A program made the translations under genes and the position numbers. 64,000 nucleotides of DNA from Herbaspirillum sp. WKF16 (GTDB lineage: Bacteria; Pseudomonadota; Gammaproteobacteria; Burkholderiales; Burkholderiaceae_D). A model generated the notes under the pieces. The model ran no database searches and was not told the origin of the DNA. It worked only from the letters and a program-made list of their open reading frames with translations. Position 1 is the stretch's first letter, and every line of letters begins with the position of its first letter. Positions 44,850 to 54,908 of the stretch are shown here, piece by piece. The stretch covers positions 1,860,001 through 1,924,000 of the forward strand of contig NZ_CP118632.1 of NCBI RefSeq assembly GCF_028993615.1. The letters run 5' to 3'.

Positions 44850-45968
44850 CTAGCCGCCGATATACGACATCTCGACCTTGCGCGGCGCGGCCGCTTCACC
44901 CGGGTTGCCGCGCAGTTCGGAATAGCGGTCGCCGCGATGGCTCCACAGCTGGGCGATGGCGCCGGCCAGCTCGGCATCCGAGCCGCCGTTGCGCACGATG
45001 CCGCGCAGGTCGTGGCCCTGGCTGCCGAACAGGCAGGTATAGACCTGGCCTTCGGTGGACAGCCGCGCGCGCGAGCAATCGCCGCAGAAGGCGTGGGTGA
45101 CGCTGGAGATCACGCCGATCTCGCCGCTGCCGTCGGCATAGCGCCAGCGTTCGGCGGTCTCGCCGGCATAGTTGGCGTCGGCCTCCACCAGCGGCAGCTC
45201 GGCGGCGATGCGGCGTACCACCTCGTTGGAGGGCACCACCTCGTCCATGCGCCAGCCGTTGGAACTGCCCACGTCCATGTATTCGATGAAGCGCAGGATG
45301 TAGGGCGAGCCCTTGAAGTGGCGCGCCATCGGCAGGATCTCGTGGTCGTTCAAGCCCTTCTTGACCACCATGTTGATCTTGATCGGACCCAGCCCGGCGG
45401 CATGCGCGGCTTCGATTCCGTCCAGCACGCGCGCGACCGGGAAGTCGACGTCGTTCATGCGGCGAAAGCTTTCGTCGTCCAGCGAGTCCAGCGATACGGT
45501 GACGCGCTTGAGGCCGGCGTCTTTCAGCGCCTGCGCCTTTTGCCTGAGCAGCGTGCCGTTGGTGGTCAAGGTCAGGTCGACCTCCTCGCCATCGGGCGTG
45601 CGCAGCGCGGCCAGCATGCCGACCAGGCGCTCGACGTTCTTGCGCAGCAGCGGCTCGCCGCCGGTCAGGCGGATCTTGCGCACGCCATGCGCGACGAACT
45701 GGCGCGCCACGCGGGTGATTTCCTCGAAGGTGAGCAGGGCGGAGTGCGGCAGGAACTGATACTCCTTGTCGAACACATCCTTGGGCATGCAGTAGACGCA
45801 GCGGAAGTTGCAACGGTCGGTGACGGAGATGCGCAGGTCGTGCAGCGGACGTCCCAACGCGTCGCCCAGCAGGCCGGTCGGCGTGGTCGGCACGGGCAGA
45901 TAGCCGGCCGCCGCGCCCAGGGACATGGCTTGCCGATAATCAACGATGGGGATGACGCGCTTGTTCAT
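44850..45968 (-). CDS. moaA: GTP 3',8-cyclase
   Basis: This 372-residue radical-SAM enzyme starts molybdopterin synthesis from GTP. The N-terminal cluster motif CNFRCVYC supplies Cys53, Cys57 and Cys60. The C-terminal substrate cluster lies in [22 protein letters not shown], given here in outline, and the chain ends SYIGG with the conserved Gly-Gly. The start at 45968 ([10 protein letters not shown]) leaves a roughly 30-residue extension before the barrel; later Met codons are possible. It is the first gene of the cofactor cluster; a perfect palindrome lies 55 bp upstream. Confidence 0.95.
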   Translation of the reverse strand: MNKRVIPIVDYRQAMSLGAAAGYLPVPTTPTGLLGDALGRPLHDLRISVTDRCNFRCVYCMPKDVFDKEYQFLPHSALLTFEEITRVARQFVAHGVRKIRLTGGEPLLRKNVERLVGMLAALRTPDGEEVDLTLTTNGTLLRQKAQALKDAGLKRVTVSLDSLDDESFRRMNDVDFPVARVLDGIEAAHAAGLGPIKINMVVKKGLNDHEILPMARHFKGSPYILRFIEYMDVGSSNGWRMDEVVPSNEVVRRIAAELPLVEADANYAGETAERWRYADGSGEIGVISSVTHAFCGDCSRARLSTEGQVYTCLFGSQGHDLRGIVRNGGSDAELAGAIAQLWSHRGDRYSELRGNPGEAAAPRKVEMSYIGG

Positions 45969-46022
45969 ACGGGCTGGCTGCTGCAGATGTGTAACGATAG
46001 CACGGCTGGCATGGGCGGATAG

Positions 46023-46038
46023 ATGCACAATTGTGCAT
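46023..46038. promoter_or_regulatory. Perfect 16-bp palindrome ATGCACAATTGTGCAT upstream of moaA
   Basis: A perfect dyad at the position expected for the moaA promoter or operator. It does not match ModE, Fur, FNR or NtrC spacing. The rest of the 351-bp gap 45969-46319 shows only a loose AGCGGCA/TGCCGCT dyad near 46097-46123 and the rne terminator. Confidence 0.5.
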
Positions 46039-46272
46039 ATTCGCTATGGCCGGCGCGCATGAGTCGGCCGCCGGGCCGCGCCGCATGGGCGTTTGAAGCG
46101 GCAGGTGTGCCCCATGTGCCGCTTATTGCCCGGCCCGGGGGCGACTGTACCCGGCTTGTCGCCGTCCAACTGTGACCGCCCGCGCAGGCAGCGCCGCTTC
46201 CTGCCGGCCGTTCGATGCAGATGCGGACGAGCGGGACGATTGCAAGCGGATCGCCGGGATCCCGCGATAAAG

Positions 46273-46298
46273 AAAAAGGGAGCCGAAGCTCCCTTTTT
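46273..46298 (-). terminator. Intrinsic terminator of rne with UUCG tetraloop
   Basis: GGGAGC pairs with GCTCCC around TTCG on the minus strand, flanked by A5/T5, about 20 bp after the rne stop. Confidence 0.9.
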
Positions 46299-46319
46299 CA
46301 TTGCGTGCGGATCAACTGA

Positions 46320-49300
46320 TCAGCGGCGCGTTTCGACCTGGACCAGTGGATCGGTCGACTGCGGCGGCAGCGGCTTGCGCTCGCGCGGAACACGCGGCGC
46401 CGGCACGATGCTGGCGGCGGCATCCTGCGCTGCGCGCAGCTTGGCCGGGTCGGTGGTGGCCAGGCTGAGACCTGCTTGCGACAGCATCTGGTTCAGCGCA
46501 TCCCATTGTGCGCCGTCGCCGGCGGCCAGGGACTGGATCGGAGCCGGCGCTGCGGCAACGGCAACCGGCTCGGGCGCTGCCTCGACGGCGACCTGCACCG
46601 GCGCTTCCGACGGGGCGGGCACAGCTGCCGGCGCTTGCACCGGTTCGAACACCGGGGCCGGGGCGAAGCCGGCATCGATCGACGGCGCCGGGGCGGCTGC
46701 CGCAGGCGCGGCGGTTTCCTCGGCCTCATTGCGCACGAAGACGGCTTCGGTCGCTTCGGCAGCGGCGGCTGCCACGGCTTCCACCGAGTTCACGCCGCTT
46801 TCGACGGTGGCGGCGGTTTCAACCGGGGCTGCGACCGGCGCTTCGTCGCTGTCCTGCGGCACCGGGGAGGCGGCGAAGGAAGCTTGCGCCACAGCGGCTT
46901 GCGCCACTTGCGCCGGGGCGGCTTCGATGCCTTCGGCGTCGTCGGCGGTTTCGCCGCCTTCAGCGTCGGCGTTTTCGATCACGTTGCCGTTTTCGTCGCG
47001 TTCGCGGCGATGGCGGTTGCGGCCGCCGCGACGGCGACGACGACGCGGTTCGGCGCCGCCATCGGCAGCGTCGGCGCCTTCGCCGGCTTCCAGTTGCGCG
47101 CCTTCGACCTGGGCGGCTTGCTCATCGTTGGCGATGGCCACCGCACCGGCGGCCACTGCCACGCCGGCGGTCGCAGCGCCGGCAGCCAGGGCGGCGTCCA
47201 GCGGCAGGCCTTCCTCAGCCTTGGCTTCCTTGCGTTCGCCGCGCGGTGCGCGTGGCTCGCGCGGCGGGCGCGGTTCGCGCTGCTCACGGCCTTCGCGCGG
47301 TTCGCGGGCTTCACGCGGCTCGTTGCGGCGGGCTTCCTTGTTTTCCAGGCCGTCGCGTGGTTCGCGCGGTTCACGCGGCTCGCGGCCCTCGCGCGGTTCG
47401 CGCAGTTCCTTGGGCTCGCGCGGCGGACGCGGCGCACGTGGCTGCTTGCCTTCCACGGCTTCGCCGGCCTTCAGTTCGGGAGTCGCCGGCGCGCCGTCGC
47501 GGCCGCGCTGGTTGCGCTCGCCGCCGCGATCATTGCGGTTGCGGCTGCGGCCGTTGCGGTCGCGGCCGTTGCGGTCGCCTTCGCGCTTGGCGGGGGTCTT
47601 GGCTTCGACCGGGGCCGGAGCGGGTTCCACCACCACCGGCTTCTTGCGGAAGAAGCTGAAGATCTTGCCCAGCAGGCCCGATTCCGGCGCCAGGGTCGGC
47701 GGCGGCACAGGGGCGACCGGTTCGGCGACCTTGCGCTCGACGATCGGCGCCGGCTGGTCGGGCGTGATGCCCTTGACCACGGCTTCCTGGCGCGGCTTGA
47801 GGTCTTCCTTCTGGCGCTTGTTGTAGCCGATGTCGGTGTCGGCCTGCTCGGCCATGGCGTAGCTGGCTTGGGCGTCGTCCAGGCGCGGATCGTCGTGCTT
47901 GATCCGTTCCATCTTGTAGTGCGGGGTTTCCAGGTGCTTGTTGGGGATCATGATGACCGTGACGCGATGGCGCGTTTCGATCTTCAGGATTTCACCGCGC
48001 TTCTCGTTCAACAGGAAGGCGGCGACGTCCACCGGCGCCTGCACATGGATGGCGGCCGAGTTTTCCTTCATCGCCTCTTCCTGGATGATGCGCAGCACCT
48101 GCAGGGCGGAGGATTCGGTATCGCGGATGTGGCCGGTGCCGTTGCAGCGCGGGCAGGTCACGTGGCTGCCTTCGGACAGCGACGGACGCAGGCGCTGGCG
48201 CGACAGTTCCATCAGGCCGAAGCGCGAGATCTTGCCCATCTGGACGCGGGCGCGGTCGTGGTGCAGGGCGTCCTTGAGGCGGCCTTCGACTTCGCGCTGG
48301 TTCTTGCTGTTCTCCATGTCGATGAAGTCGATCACGATCAGGCCGCCCAGGTCGCGCAGGCGCAACTGGCGGGCCACTTCGTCGGCCGCTTCGCAGTTGG
48401 TGTAGAACGCGGTGGTCTCGATGTCGCTGCCGCGGGTGGCGCGCGCCGAGTTGACGTCCACCGAGACCAGGGCTTCGGTGTGGTCGATCACGATGGCGCC
48501 GCCGGAAGGCAGCGGCACGGTGCGCGAGTAGGCGGTTTCGATCTGGTGTTCGATCTGGAAGCGCGAGAACAGCGGCACGTCGTCGCGGTAGCGCTTGACG
48601 CGGTGGACCATGTCCGGCATCACGTGGGCCATGAACTGCTGGGCCTGGTCGTGGATGTCGTCGGTGTCGATCAGGATTTCGCCGATGTCGGGCTGGAAGT
48701 AGTCGCGGATGGCGCGGATGACCAGCGAGGATTCCTGGTAGATCAGGAAGGCGCCCGATGCCGACTGGCCGGCGCCTTCGATGGCGCGCCACAGTTGCAT
48801 CAGGTAGTTCAGGTCCCACTGCAGCTCGTCGACGTTGCGGCCGATGCCTGCGGTGCGGGCGATGACGGACATGCCGGTGGGCAGGTCCAGCTTGTCCATG
48901 GTTTCGCGCAGTTCCTGGCGGTCTTCGCCTTCGACCCGGCGCGACACGCCGCCGCCGCGCGGATTGTTGGGCATCAGCACCAGGTAGCGGCCGGCCAGGG
49001 AGATGAACGAGGTCAGGGCCGCGCCCTTGTTGCCGCGCTCTTCCTTCTCGACCTGAACGATGATTTCCTGGCCTTCGCGCAGCGCTTCCTTGATGGTGGC
49101 GTTGCGGACGTCGACGCCTTCCTTGAAGTAGGTGCGGGCCACTTCCTTGAACGGCAGGAAGCCGTGGCGTTCTTCGCCGTAGTTGACGAAGCAGGCTTCC
49201 AGCGAGGGCTCGATGCGGGTGATGACGCCCTTGTAGATGTTGGACTTGCGCTGCTCGCGTCCGGTCGTTTCGATGTCGATGTCGATCAGCTTCTGACCGT

Positions 49301-49358
49301 CAACGATCGCTACGCGCAGTTCTTCCTGCTGCGTGGCGTTGAACAACATACGTTTCAT
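46320..49358 (-). CDS. rne: Ribonuclease E
   Basis: RNase E of 1012 residues, scaffold endonuclease of mRNA decay and rRNA/tRNA processing. The catalytic half holds an S1 domain at about 35-125, the DNase-I-like region with [19 protein letters not shown], and the zinc-link [13 protein letters not shown] near residue 400. The C-terminal half is disordered: a basic [17 protein letters not shown] segment, an Arg/Glu/Pro repeat tract at about 633-715 ([10 protein letters not shown] units), an [14 protein letters not shown] arginine block, then an Ala/Pro-rich region ending [17 protein letters not shown]. It is divergent from rluC across an 827-bp gap, the usual orientation. Confidence 0.96.
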   Translation of the reverse strand: MKRMLFNATQQEELRVAIVDGQKLIDIDIETTGREQRKSNIYKGVITRIEPSLEACFVNYGEERHGFLPFKEVARTYFKEGVDVRNATIKEALREGQEIIVQVEKEERGNKGAALTSFISLAGRYLVLMPNNPRGGGVSRRVEGEDRQELRETMDKLDLPTGMSVIARTAGIGRNVDELQWDLNYLMQLWRAIEGAGQSASGAFLIYQESSLVIRAIRDYFQPDIGEILIDTDDIHDQAQQFMAHVMPDMVHRVKRYRDDVPLFSRFQIEHQIETAYSRTVPLPSGGAIVIDHTEALVSVDVNSARATRGSDIETTAFYTNCEAADEVARQLRLRDLGGLIVIDFIDMENSKNQREVEGRLKDALHHDRARVQMGKISRFGLMELSRQRLRPSLSEGSHVTCPRCNGTGHIRDTESSALQVLRIIQEEAMKENSAAIHVQAPVDVAAFLLNEKRGEILKIETRHRVTVIMIPNKHLETPHYKMERIKHDDPRLDDAQASYAMAEQADTDIGYNKRQKEDLKPRQEAVVKGITPDQPAPIVERKVAEPVAPVPPPTLAPESGLLGKIFSFFRKKPVVVEPAPAPVEAKTPAKREGDRNGRDRNGRSRNRNDRGGERNQRGRDGAPATPELKAGEAVEGKQPRAPRPPREPKELREPREGREPREPREPRDGLENKEARRNEPREAREPREGREQREPRPPREPRAPRGERKEAKAEEGLPLDAALAAGAATAGVAVAAGAVAIANDEQAAQVEGAQLEAGEGADAADGGAEPRRRRRRGGRNRHRRERDENGNVIENADAEGGETADDAEGIEAAPAQVAQAAVAQASFAASPVPQDSDEAPVAAPVETAATVESGVNSVEAVAAAAAEATEAVFVRNEAEETAAPAAAAPAPSIDAGFAPAPVFEPVQAPAAVPAPSEAPVQVAVEAAPEPVAVAAAPAPIQSLAAGDGAQWDALNQMLSQAGLSLATTDPAKLRAAQDAAASIVPAPRVPRERKPLPPQSTDPLVQVETRR

Positions 49359-50185
49359 GTTTTCACTCCGGGATCCGAAGATCCTTCAAATGGCGCGATC
49401 CGGTTGCGGAAGCGGCGCCAAAAGGTACAGGGATGTACGCGAGAACGAAGTGATTGGGGAAGGGAATTGCCTTACTGTGTGGAGTGCAGCTTACTTATAA
49501 AGCACTCAAGCACAACGGGGCGCGGATGCGGTGGACCGGAACGCCGGGCAGCGCCGTATCCGCGCCGCGCGCTCCGCCATAGGCGGTCGCGCAGGCTGCT
49601 GCGGACGGTAAGCTGGTCTGTGAAGCCAAACGAAACATGTTAATAGGGTTGGCGACGGCGATCGGGTTCAATGCATCAACCGGCAAGCTTCGCGATGCAC
49701 CGGCTGCGGCCGCGGCATGGCCCGGTGCGATGCGCTGCGGGAGGGCGGGGAAGGCCGTGTGGGCCTGCCGTCTCCTGCGCTGCTTTTCGCCTGGGGGCTG
49801 TGCGCTGCGGTTCGGAAACCGGGACACCGGATGCGAGTCTTGCCAGACTTTTATCCTGATGATCCAAACAATTCTGTTCAACTTCAAAGTGCGTTATCCG
49901 TCGGCAACTGCGGTGCAAACCAGATTCGCGCAGGGAAGGTGCGTACTCGTTTTTCGAGGCCTGACGTCAATCAGGACAACGGCATTGACGGCTGCTTGAC
50001 CAGGTTGATCGAGCCGTTGCAGTGCATTTTTTTGCGTCTGCCATGCCGCGCGCCGTGATTTTCGGGGCCCCCTTCGTCAATTTTGCAAAGGAGCGAGGCT
50101 GACGAAGTCTCCTCTTGTGTAGAATGTTCCTTTTTATTCTACTGACGCGGTTTTTTGACCGGCGTCGATCGATTATATATTCAAA
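49359..50185. other. 827-bp divergent intergenic region between rne and rluC
   Basis: No convincing gene is visible. The region should hold the rne leader (RNase E genes commonly have long autoregulatory 5' UTRs) and both promoters. Its middle is A/T-richer than the neighbouring genes. I see a 7-bp AT hairpin GTAGAAT/ATTCTAC at 50119-50142 around a T-rich loop, close to rluC, and scattered TTGAA hexamers on the minus strand near 49880. A small RNA cannot be excluded. Confidence 0.6.
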
Positions 50186-51253
50186 ATGAAGGACTTAGCG
50201 AGATTTTCTAGGGAGGCTTCTGAAACGGCCAAAACAGCGCCGGCTTCCCGGAGTGCAGTAGCCTCGCAGAACCTTCCCCAGGTGCAATTGCTGACCATTT
50301 CCGAAGAGGAAGCGGGGCAGCGTATCGACAATTTTCTCCTGCGCATCTGCAAGGGCGTCCCCAAGAGCCACATCTACCGGGTCCTGCGCTCGGGCGAGGT
50401 GCGCGTCAACAAGGGCCGCATCGACCAGACCTACCGGCTGGTCGAGGGCGACATGGTGCGCGTGCCGCCAATACGAGTTGCGGAGAGGCAGGAGAGCGTC
50501 GTCCCCGGCGCCGAGTTCCGCATCCTGTTCGAGGACAGCCACATGCTGGTGATCGACAAGCCGGCCGGCGTGGCCGTGCATGGCGGCTCCGGCGTGAGCT
50601 ATGGCGTCATCGAGCAATTGCGCGCGGCGCGGCCGCAGGCCAAGTTCCTGGAACTGGTGCACCGCCTGGACCGCGATACTTCCGGCGTGCTGCTGATCGC
50701 CAAGAAGCGTTCGGCGCTGACCAACCTGCACGACCAGATGCGCGACGGCGTGACCGACAAGCGCTACCTGACCCTGGTGCAGGGCGACTGGAAGAACGCG
50801 CGCCAGCACATCAAGTTGCCGCTGTTCAAGTACAGCACGGCGGACGGCGAACGGCGCGTGCGCGTGCAAGCCGACGGGCAGGCGTCGCACACGGTGTTCT
50901 CGCTGCTGCGCCGCTTCGGCGAATTCGCCCTGCTGGAGGCTGAACTCAAGACCGGCCGCACGCATCAGATCCGGGTGCACCTGTCATCCAGCGGCTTTCC
51001 CATCGTCGGCGACGACAAGTACGGCGACTTCCCGCTGAACAAGGCATTGCAGAAGGCGGATGGCCGTCGCATCGCCTTCAAGCGCATGTTCCTGCACGCC
51101 TGGCGCATCAGCTTCACCCACCCCGAGAGCGGCGAGACGGTGACGCTGAAGGCGGCCTTGCCGCAGGAATGCGAAAACTTCCTGCGCAGCCTGCGCGAGG
51201 ACGGCGACGACGAGGCGTTGCCGCAAGGCATTGCCGGCGACGGCGAAGAGTAA
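50186..51253 (+). CDS. rluC: 23S rRNA pseudouridine synthase RluC
   Basis: This 355-residue RluA-family enzyme has an N-terminal S4 RNA-binding domain (AGQRIDNFLLRICKGVPKSH, then EVRVNKGRID) and a catalytic domain with HRLDRDTSGVLLIAKK, giving catalytic Asp162. The later KTGRTHQIRVHLSSSGFPIVGD (in pieces) is the standard second motif. It modifies 23S U955, U2504 and U2580 in E. coli. The N-terminal 30 residues are an unconserved Ser/Ala tail. It heads a plus-strand cluster with a phosphatase, a Rieske protein and an S49 peptidase. Confidence 0.95.
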   Translation: MKDLARFSREASETAKTAPASRSAVASQNLPQVQLLTISEEEAGQRIDNFLLRICKGVPKSHIYRVLRSGEVRVNKGRIDQTYRLVEGDMVRVPPIRVAERQESVVPGAEFRILFEDSHMLVIDKPAGVAVHGGSGVSYGVIEQLRAARPQAKFLELVHRLDRDTSGVLLIAKKRSALTNLHDQMRDGVTDKRYLTLVQGDWKNARQHIKLPLFKYSTADGERRVRVQADGQASHTVFSLLRRFGEFALLEAELKTGRTHQIRVHLSSSGFPIVGDDKYGDFPLNKALQKADGRRIAFKRMFLHAWRISFTHPESGETVTLKAALPQECENFLRSLREDGDDEALPQGIAGDGEE

Positions 51254-51361
51254 AGTGCCTCGCCCGCAGCGTGCCGGGATGTGATACTTTCTGCCGGGAA
51301 TTAACAGATACGCAAGTTCGCCGGCGGCAGCGCCGGCGATCGACGAAAGCGAAAAGAAAAC

Positions 51362-52021
51362 ATGGCAAGAAAGCAATTCGACCTGATCGTCTTCGACTGG
51401 GACGGCACGCTGATGGACAGCACCTCGACCATCGTGCGCTGCATCCAGGCGGCGGCGCGCGACCTCGGCCTGCCGATCCCGGACAAGAGCGCCGCTTCCT
51501 ACGTGATCGGCCTGGGGCTGCAGGACGCCATGCAGGCCGCCATTCCGGATGTCGATCCCAAGTACTATCCGCGCATCGTCGAGCGCTATCGCCACCACTA
51601 CCTGGGCCAGGACAAGGACCTTTCGCTGTTCGACGGCGTGCCCGAGATGCTGGCCGACCTGTCGCAGCAGGGCTATTTCCTGGCGGTGGCGACCGGCAAG
51701 AGCCGCGTGGGACTGAATCGGGCGATGAACAGCACCGGCCTGCTGTCGGTGTTCGACGCCACCCGCTGCGCCGACGAGACCTTCTCCAAGCCGCACCCCG
51801 CCATGCTGCAGGAGCTGACCCGCGAGCTGGGGCAGGACATGCACCGCACCGTGATGATCGGCGACACTACCCACGACCTGCAGATGGCCATCAATGCCGG
51901 CGCCAAGGGCGTGGCGGTGGAGTTCGGCGCGCATCCGGCGCCGCAGCTGCACGAGCTCCGGCCGCTGTATTCGGCCACGTCGATCCGTTCGCTGCACCAG
52001 TGGCTCAGCGATAACGCCTGA
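51362..52021 (+). CDS. HAD-IA phosphatase, phosphoglycolate-phosphatase-like
   Basis: This 219-residue HAD-family hydrolase has nucleophile Asp12 and acid/base Asp14 in VFDWDGTLMDS, motif II ATGKSRVGLN, motif III Lys in FSKPHPAM, and motif IV MIGDTTHDLQMA. The alpha-helical cap follows motif I, as in Gph and PpaX. In this genomic position it is often called phosphoglycolate phosphatase, but the substrate is not proven by sequence. It lies 108 bp after rluC and 47 bp before the Rieske gene. Confidence 0.92.
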   Translation: MARKQFDLIVFDWDGTLMDSTSTIVRCIQAAARDLGLPIPDKSAASYVIGLGLQDAMQAAIPDVDPKYYPRIVERYRHHYLGQDKDLSLFDGVPEMLADLSQQGYFLAVATGKSRVGLNRAMNSTGLLSVFDATRCADETFSKPHPAMLQELTRELGQDMHRTVMIGDTTHDLQMAINAGAKGVAVEFGAHPAPQLHELRPLYSATSIRSLHQWLSDNA

Positions 52022-52068
52022 GCGCCGCACGCGCATCCTCCTTCATCCTTCCTTTCAACGCCGCCGCC

Positions 52069-52443
52069 ATGAACAGCCTGACCGACATCCTCATCTGTGC
52101 CTCCTCGGAGATCGAGGAGGGCGGGCTGGGCAAGCGTTTTCCGGTGATGGTGCGCGGCGACGACGCGACCGGCTTCGTGGTGCGCTACGGCGGCGCCGTG
52201 TACGGCTACCTGAACCGCTGCGCGCACGTGCCGGTGGAGCTGGACTGGAGCGAGGGCGAGTTCTTTGAGTCCAGCGGCCTGTATCTCATGTGCGCAACAC
52301 ATGGCGCGGTTTATTCGCCCGATACGGGAAAATGCGAGGGCGGTCCTTGTACCGGCGCGCATTTGCGTAAGATCATGACGGTGGAACGTGAGGGTCATAT
52401 CTATTGGCGGCCGGACGACATCGTCAAGCCCGTCGAGGCATGA
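52069..52443 (+). CDS. Rieske [2Fe-2S] ferredoxin-like protein
   Basis: This 124-residue single-domain Rieske protein has cluster ligands Cys51-His53 (CAHVPVELDW) and Cys75-His78 (CATHGAVYSPDTGKC). The spacing is close to the ferredoxin subunits of dioxygenases, but no oxygenase is nearby. Its conserved neighbours (rluC, phosphatase, S49 peptidase) suggest a housekeeping redox role that remains undefined. No signal peptide is seen. Confidence 0.92.
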   Translation: MNSLTDILICASSEIEEGGLGKRFPVMVRGDDATGFVVRYGGAVYGYLNRCAHVPVELDWSEGEFFESSGLYLMCATHGAVYSPDTGKCEGGPCTGAHLRKIMTVEREGHIYWRPDDIVKPVEA

Positions 52444-52501
52444 GCTTTTGGGGAAATGAGCGCAGGCCGCCGCCGGCTGCCGCGCCGCTTTGAGTGAGCA
52501 T

Positions 52502-53542
52502 ATGAGCAATAACGAATTCGATCAGCCGGAATCCAAACCGCAAGTCCCGGCGACCTCCGAGCCGGGCGGCGCGGCACCTTCGCCCAAGGCCGCGCGCGAG
52601 GAAAAGAAGCCCGGCTGGGAGCGCGACGTGCTGGAAAAGCTGGCGCTGTTCGCCGTCAAGGAACAGCGCGCGCGCCGTCGCTGGGGCATCTTCTTCCGCA
52701 TCGCGATCCTGGTCGTGATCGTGTTCGGCGCCTGGCTGGCGCTCACCTACGGCAAGACCGAGAGCGAACCGCTGGGCACCCATACCGCGCTGGTCGAGAT
52801 CCGCAGCACCATCGAATCCGAAGGGCAGGGCTCGGCCGGCGTGGTGATCCCGGCGCTGGACAAGGCCTTCGCCGCCGCCGATTCGGTCGGCGTGATCCTC
52901 AAGATCAACAGCCCCGGCGGCAGCCCGGTGCAGGCCGGCATGATCAACGACGAGATCACCCGCCTGCGCAAGGAGTATCCCAAGAAGCCGATCTACGTGG
53001 TGGTGGAGGAAGTCTGCGCCTCGGGCGGCTACTACATCGCCGCTGCGGCCGACCGCATCTACGTCAACAAGGCCAGCCTGATCGGCTCGGTTGGCGTGCT
53101 GATGGACGGGTTCGGCTTCACCGGCCTGATGGACAAGCTGGGCGTGGAGCGCCGGCTGCTGACCGCAGGCGAGAACAAGAGCTTCCTCGACCCCTTCAGC
53201 CCGCAAAGCGCGAAGCAGCGCGAGTACGCGCAGGCCATGCTGGAAGAGATCCACCAGCAGTTCATCGAAGTGGTGCGCCAGGGTCGCGGCACGCGCCTGA
53301 AGGAAACCCCCGAGACCTTCTCCGGCCTGGTGTGGACCGGTTCCAAGGCGGTCGAGCTGGGCCTGGCCGATGGCTACGGCACGGTCGACAGCGTGGCGCG
53401 CGACGTGGTCAAGGCCGAGGACGTGGTCGACTATACGCAGACCGAAAACCTGTCCGAGCGCGTGCTGAAGAAATTCGGCGTGGCCTTTGGCGCGGGGGTG
53501 GCCAAGACCATGATGTCGTCGGCGCTGCCGCAGCTGCGCTGA
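52502..53542 (+). CDS. S49-family membrane signal-peptide peptidase (SppA-like)
   Basis: This 346-residue protein has a cytoplasmic N-terminal tail of about 60 residues, one membrane helix at about 64-83, and a periplasmic S49 domain. The nucleophile Ser lies in EEVCASGGYYIAAAADRI (about 175), and the general-base Lys is probably in TAGENKSFLDPF (about 224). INSPGGSPVQAG marks the oxyanion region. It is the short SppA form that degrades leftover signal peptides. The ATG at 52502 is preferred over a TTG four codons earlier. It ends the rluC cluster at a strong terminator. Confidence 0.94.
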   Translation: MSNNEFDQPESKPQVPATSEPGGAAPSPKAAREEKKPGWERDVLEKLALFAVKEQRARRRWGIFFRIAILVVIVFGAWLALTYGKTESEPLGTHTALVEIRSTIESEGQGSAGVVIPALDKAFAAADSVGVILKINSPGGSPVQAGMINDEITRLRKEYPKKPIYVVVEEVCASGGYYIAAAADRIYVNKASLIGSVGVLMDGFGFTGLMDKLGVERRLLTAGENKSFLDPFSPQSAKQREYAQAMLEEIHQQFIEVVRQGRGTRLKETPETFSGLVWTGSKAVELGLADGYGTVDSVARDVVKAEDVVDYTQTENLSERVLKKFGVAFGAGVAKTMMSSALPQLR

Positions 53543-53565
53543 GCTTGCGGGGATTCAACAAAGAG

Positions 53566-53596
53566 GGCCGGCTGCGCGTGCAGCCGGCCTTTTTTT
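53566..53596 (+). terminator. Intrinsic terminator of the rluC-sppA cluster
   Basis: GGCCGGCTG pairs with CAGCCGGCC around CGCGTG, followed by seven T. Confidence 0.92.
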
Positions 53597-53670
53597 CTTG
53601 GCGTCACCGCGTTGGCTGAACGGCCGGTCAGGGGCGGCTTGCGCCTCCGCGCGTTCGAGTTATTCCATTC

Positions 53671-53848
53671 CCCGTCGTCCCCGCGAAAGCAGGGACCCAG
53701 CGACGTTGGTCATGTTGCGACGGCCGTTGCACGACGCTGGGTTCCTGCTTTCGCAGGAACGACAGTGAGACGATAGCGTCAATCGCCATACGTTCTGGCT
53801 ATCCCACCTCCCGTCGTCCCGGCGAAGGCGGGGACCCAGCGTCATTCG
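53671..53848. repeat. Cluster of three REP-like hairpins
   Basis: Elements at 53672-53708, 53731-53764 and 53811-53848 match the family seen at 23338 and 42799 (GTCGTCCC-GCGAA-GC-GGGACCCAGCG). The middle one is inverted relative to the others. With the terminator they fill the 328-bp gap 53543-53870. Confidence 0.85.
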
Positions 53849-53870
53849 TCGCGCTCCCTCAGCCGGCGGA

Positions 53871-54641
53871 TCACTCCGCCAGCAGCAGGAACACCGTCGG
53901 TTTCTTGTGAAAATCAGGCCCCTTGCCGGCCGCCAGCGCCGTCTTCCATTGCGCCGCCGTCTGCGTGCGCAGCGATTCGGAAGGCAGGCTCAGGTCGGTC
54001 GCCACGCACACCAGCGTGCCGGGCTGGCAATGGCTGGCCAGCGCTTCCAGCATCGCGGTGTTGCGGTACGGCGTTTCGATCAGCAACTGGGTCTGCTTCT
54101 CCTTGCGCGAGCGATCCTCCAGCTGCCTGATGCGCTTGCCGCGCGCATCGGCGTCGGTGGGCAGGTAACCGTTGAAGGCGAAGCTCTGGCCGTTCAGGCC
54201 GCTGGCCATGACCGCCAGCAGCAGCGACGACGGTCCCACCAGCGGGCGCACCTGGATGCCGTGCTGATGCGCCAGGCGCACCAGGTTGGCGCCGGGATCG
54301 GCCACTGCCGGCACGCCGGCTTCCGAGATCAGGCCGCCGTCGCGTCCGGCCAGCAGCGGCGCCAGCAGCGCGGGCAGGGCGGAGGCTTCGGTGTTGACGT
54401 TGAGCTCGGCAATGGCGATTTCCTGGATCGGCCTGGCCAGCGGCTGGCGGCTGGCGAGCAGTTTGAGGAAGGCGCGCGTGGTCTTGGCGTTCTCGGCGAC
54501 GAAATAATCCAGGCGGGCGGCAATGGCCTGCACCTCGCGCGGGATGATGGCGTCCAGCGGATGCGGCGCATCGCCGGCGTCGGCTGCGGGAACCTCGGTC
54601 GGGCCGAGAGTGTTGGGAATCAGATAAAGAATGCCCGGCAT
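53871..54641 (-). CDS. RsmI-like SAM-dependent methyltransferase (tetrapyrrole-methylase fold)
   Basis: This 256-residue member of the tetrapyrrole methylase superfamily begins GILYLIPNTLGPTEVP, in place of the LYVVATPIGN-type start of RsmI. It keeps LISEAGVPAVADPGANLVRLAH in pieces, VRPLVGPSSLLLAVMASGLNGQSFAFNGYLP in pieces, and LLIETPYRNTAML. It is therefore a paralog of RsmI (16S rRNA C1402 2'-O-methyltransferase) whose target is not established. The ATG at 54641 is chosen on the conserved N-terminus. It is divergent from the ppx/gppA gene. Confidence 0.9.
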   Translation of the reverse strand: MPGILYLIPNTLGPTEVPAADAGDAPHPLDAIIPREVQAIAARLDYFVAENAKTTRAFLKLLASRQPLARPIQEIAIAELNVNTEASALPALLAPLLAGRDGGLISEAGVPAVADPGANLVRLAHQHGIQVRPLVGPSSLLLAVMASGLNGQSFAFNGYLPTDADARGKRIRQLEDRSRKEKQTQLLIETPYRNTAMLEALASHCQPGTLVCVATDLSLPSESLRTQTAAQWKTALAAGKGPDFHKKPTVFLLLAE

Positions 54642-54908
54642 GAGAAGTGAAATGGATAAATTGTATAAAATAATATTTTCGCCGCGGCAGGCCGGCGGCA
54701 TGCCGCCATTCTACAGGCTGCAAGCGGCCTGGCGGGCGATGGCGCGAGGCGCGGCGCGCTGCCGCGGGCGGCCCGGCGCGCAAGGTGTCATTAAACTGTC
54801 ATGGAAGCCGATTATCTTGTCCGGACGGCCACATGCGGCGGATTAAAATTGTTTAGGCATTTTCGGGTCCCGGCCTTTTGCACGGGATGCGATTTCGGAA
54901 GGAAATGA

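Noticed and set aside
45969..46319. Molybdenum-cofactor riboswitch upstream of moaA
   Set aside because: The available leader is short and no Moco-riboswitch-like multi-helix pattern is visible; only a palindrome is present.
46476..49643. Plus-strand open frame of over 1000 codons opposite rne
   Set aside because: It is a GC-rich shadow frame antisense to a clear RNase E gene, with composition dictated by the opposite strand.
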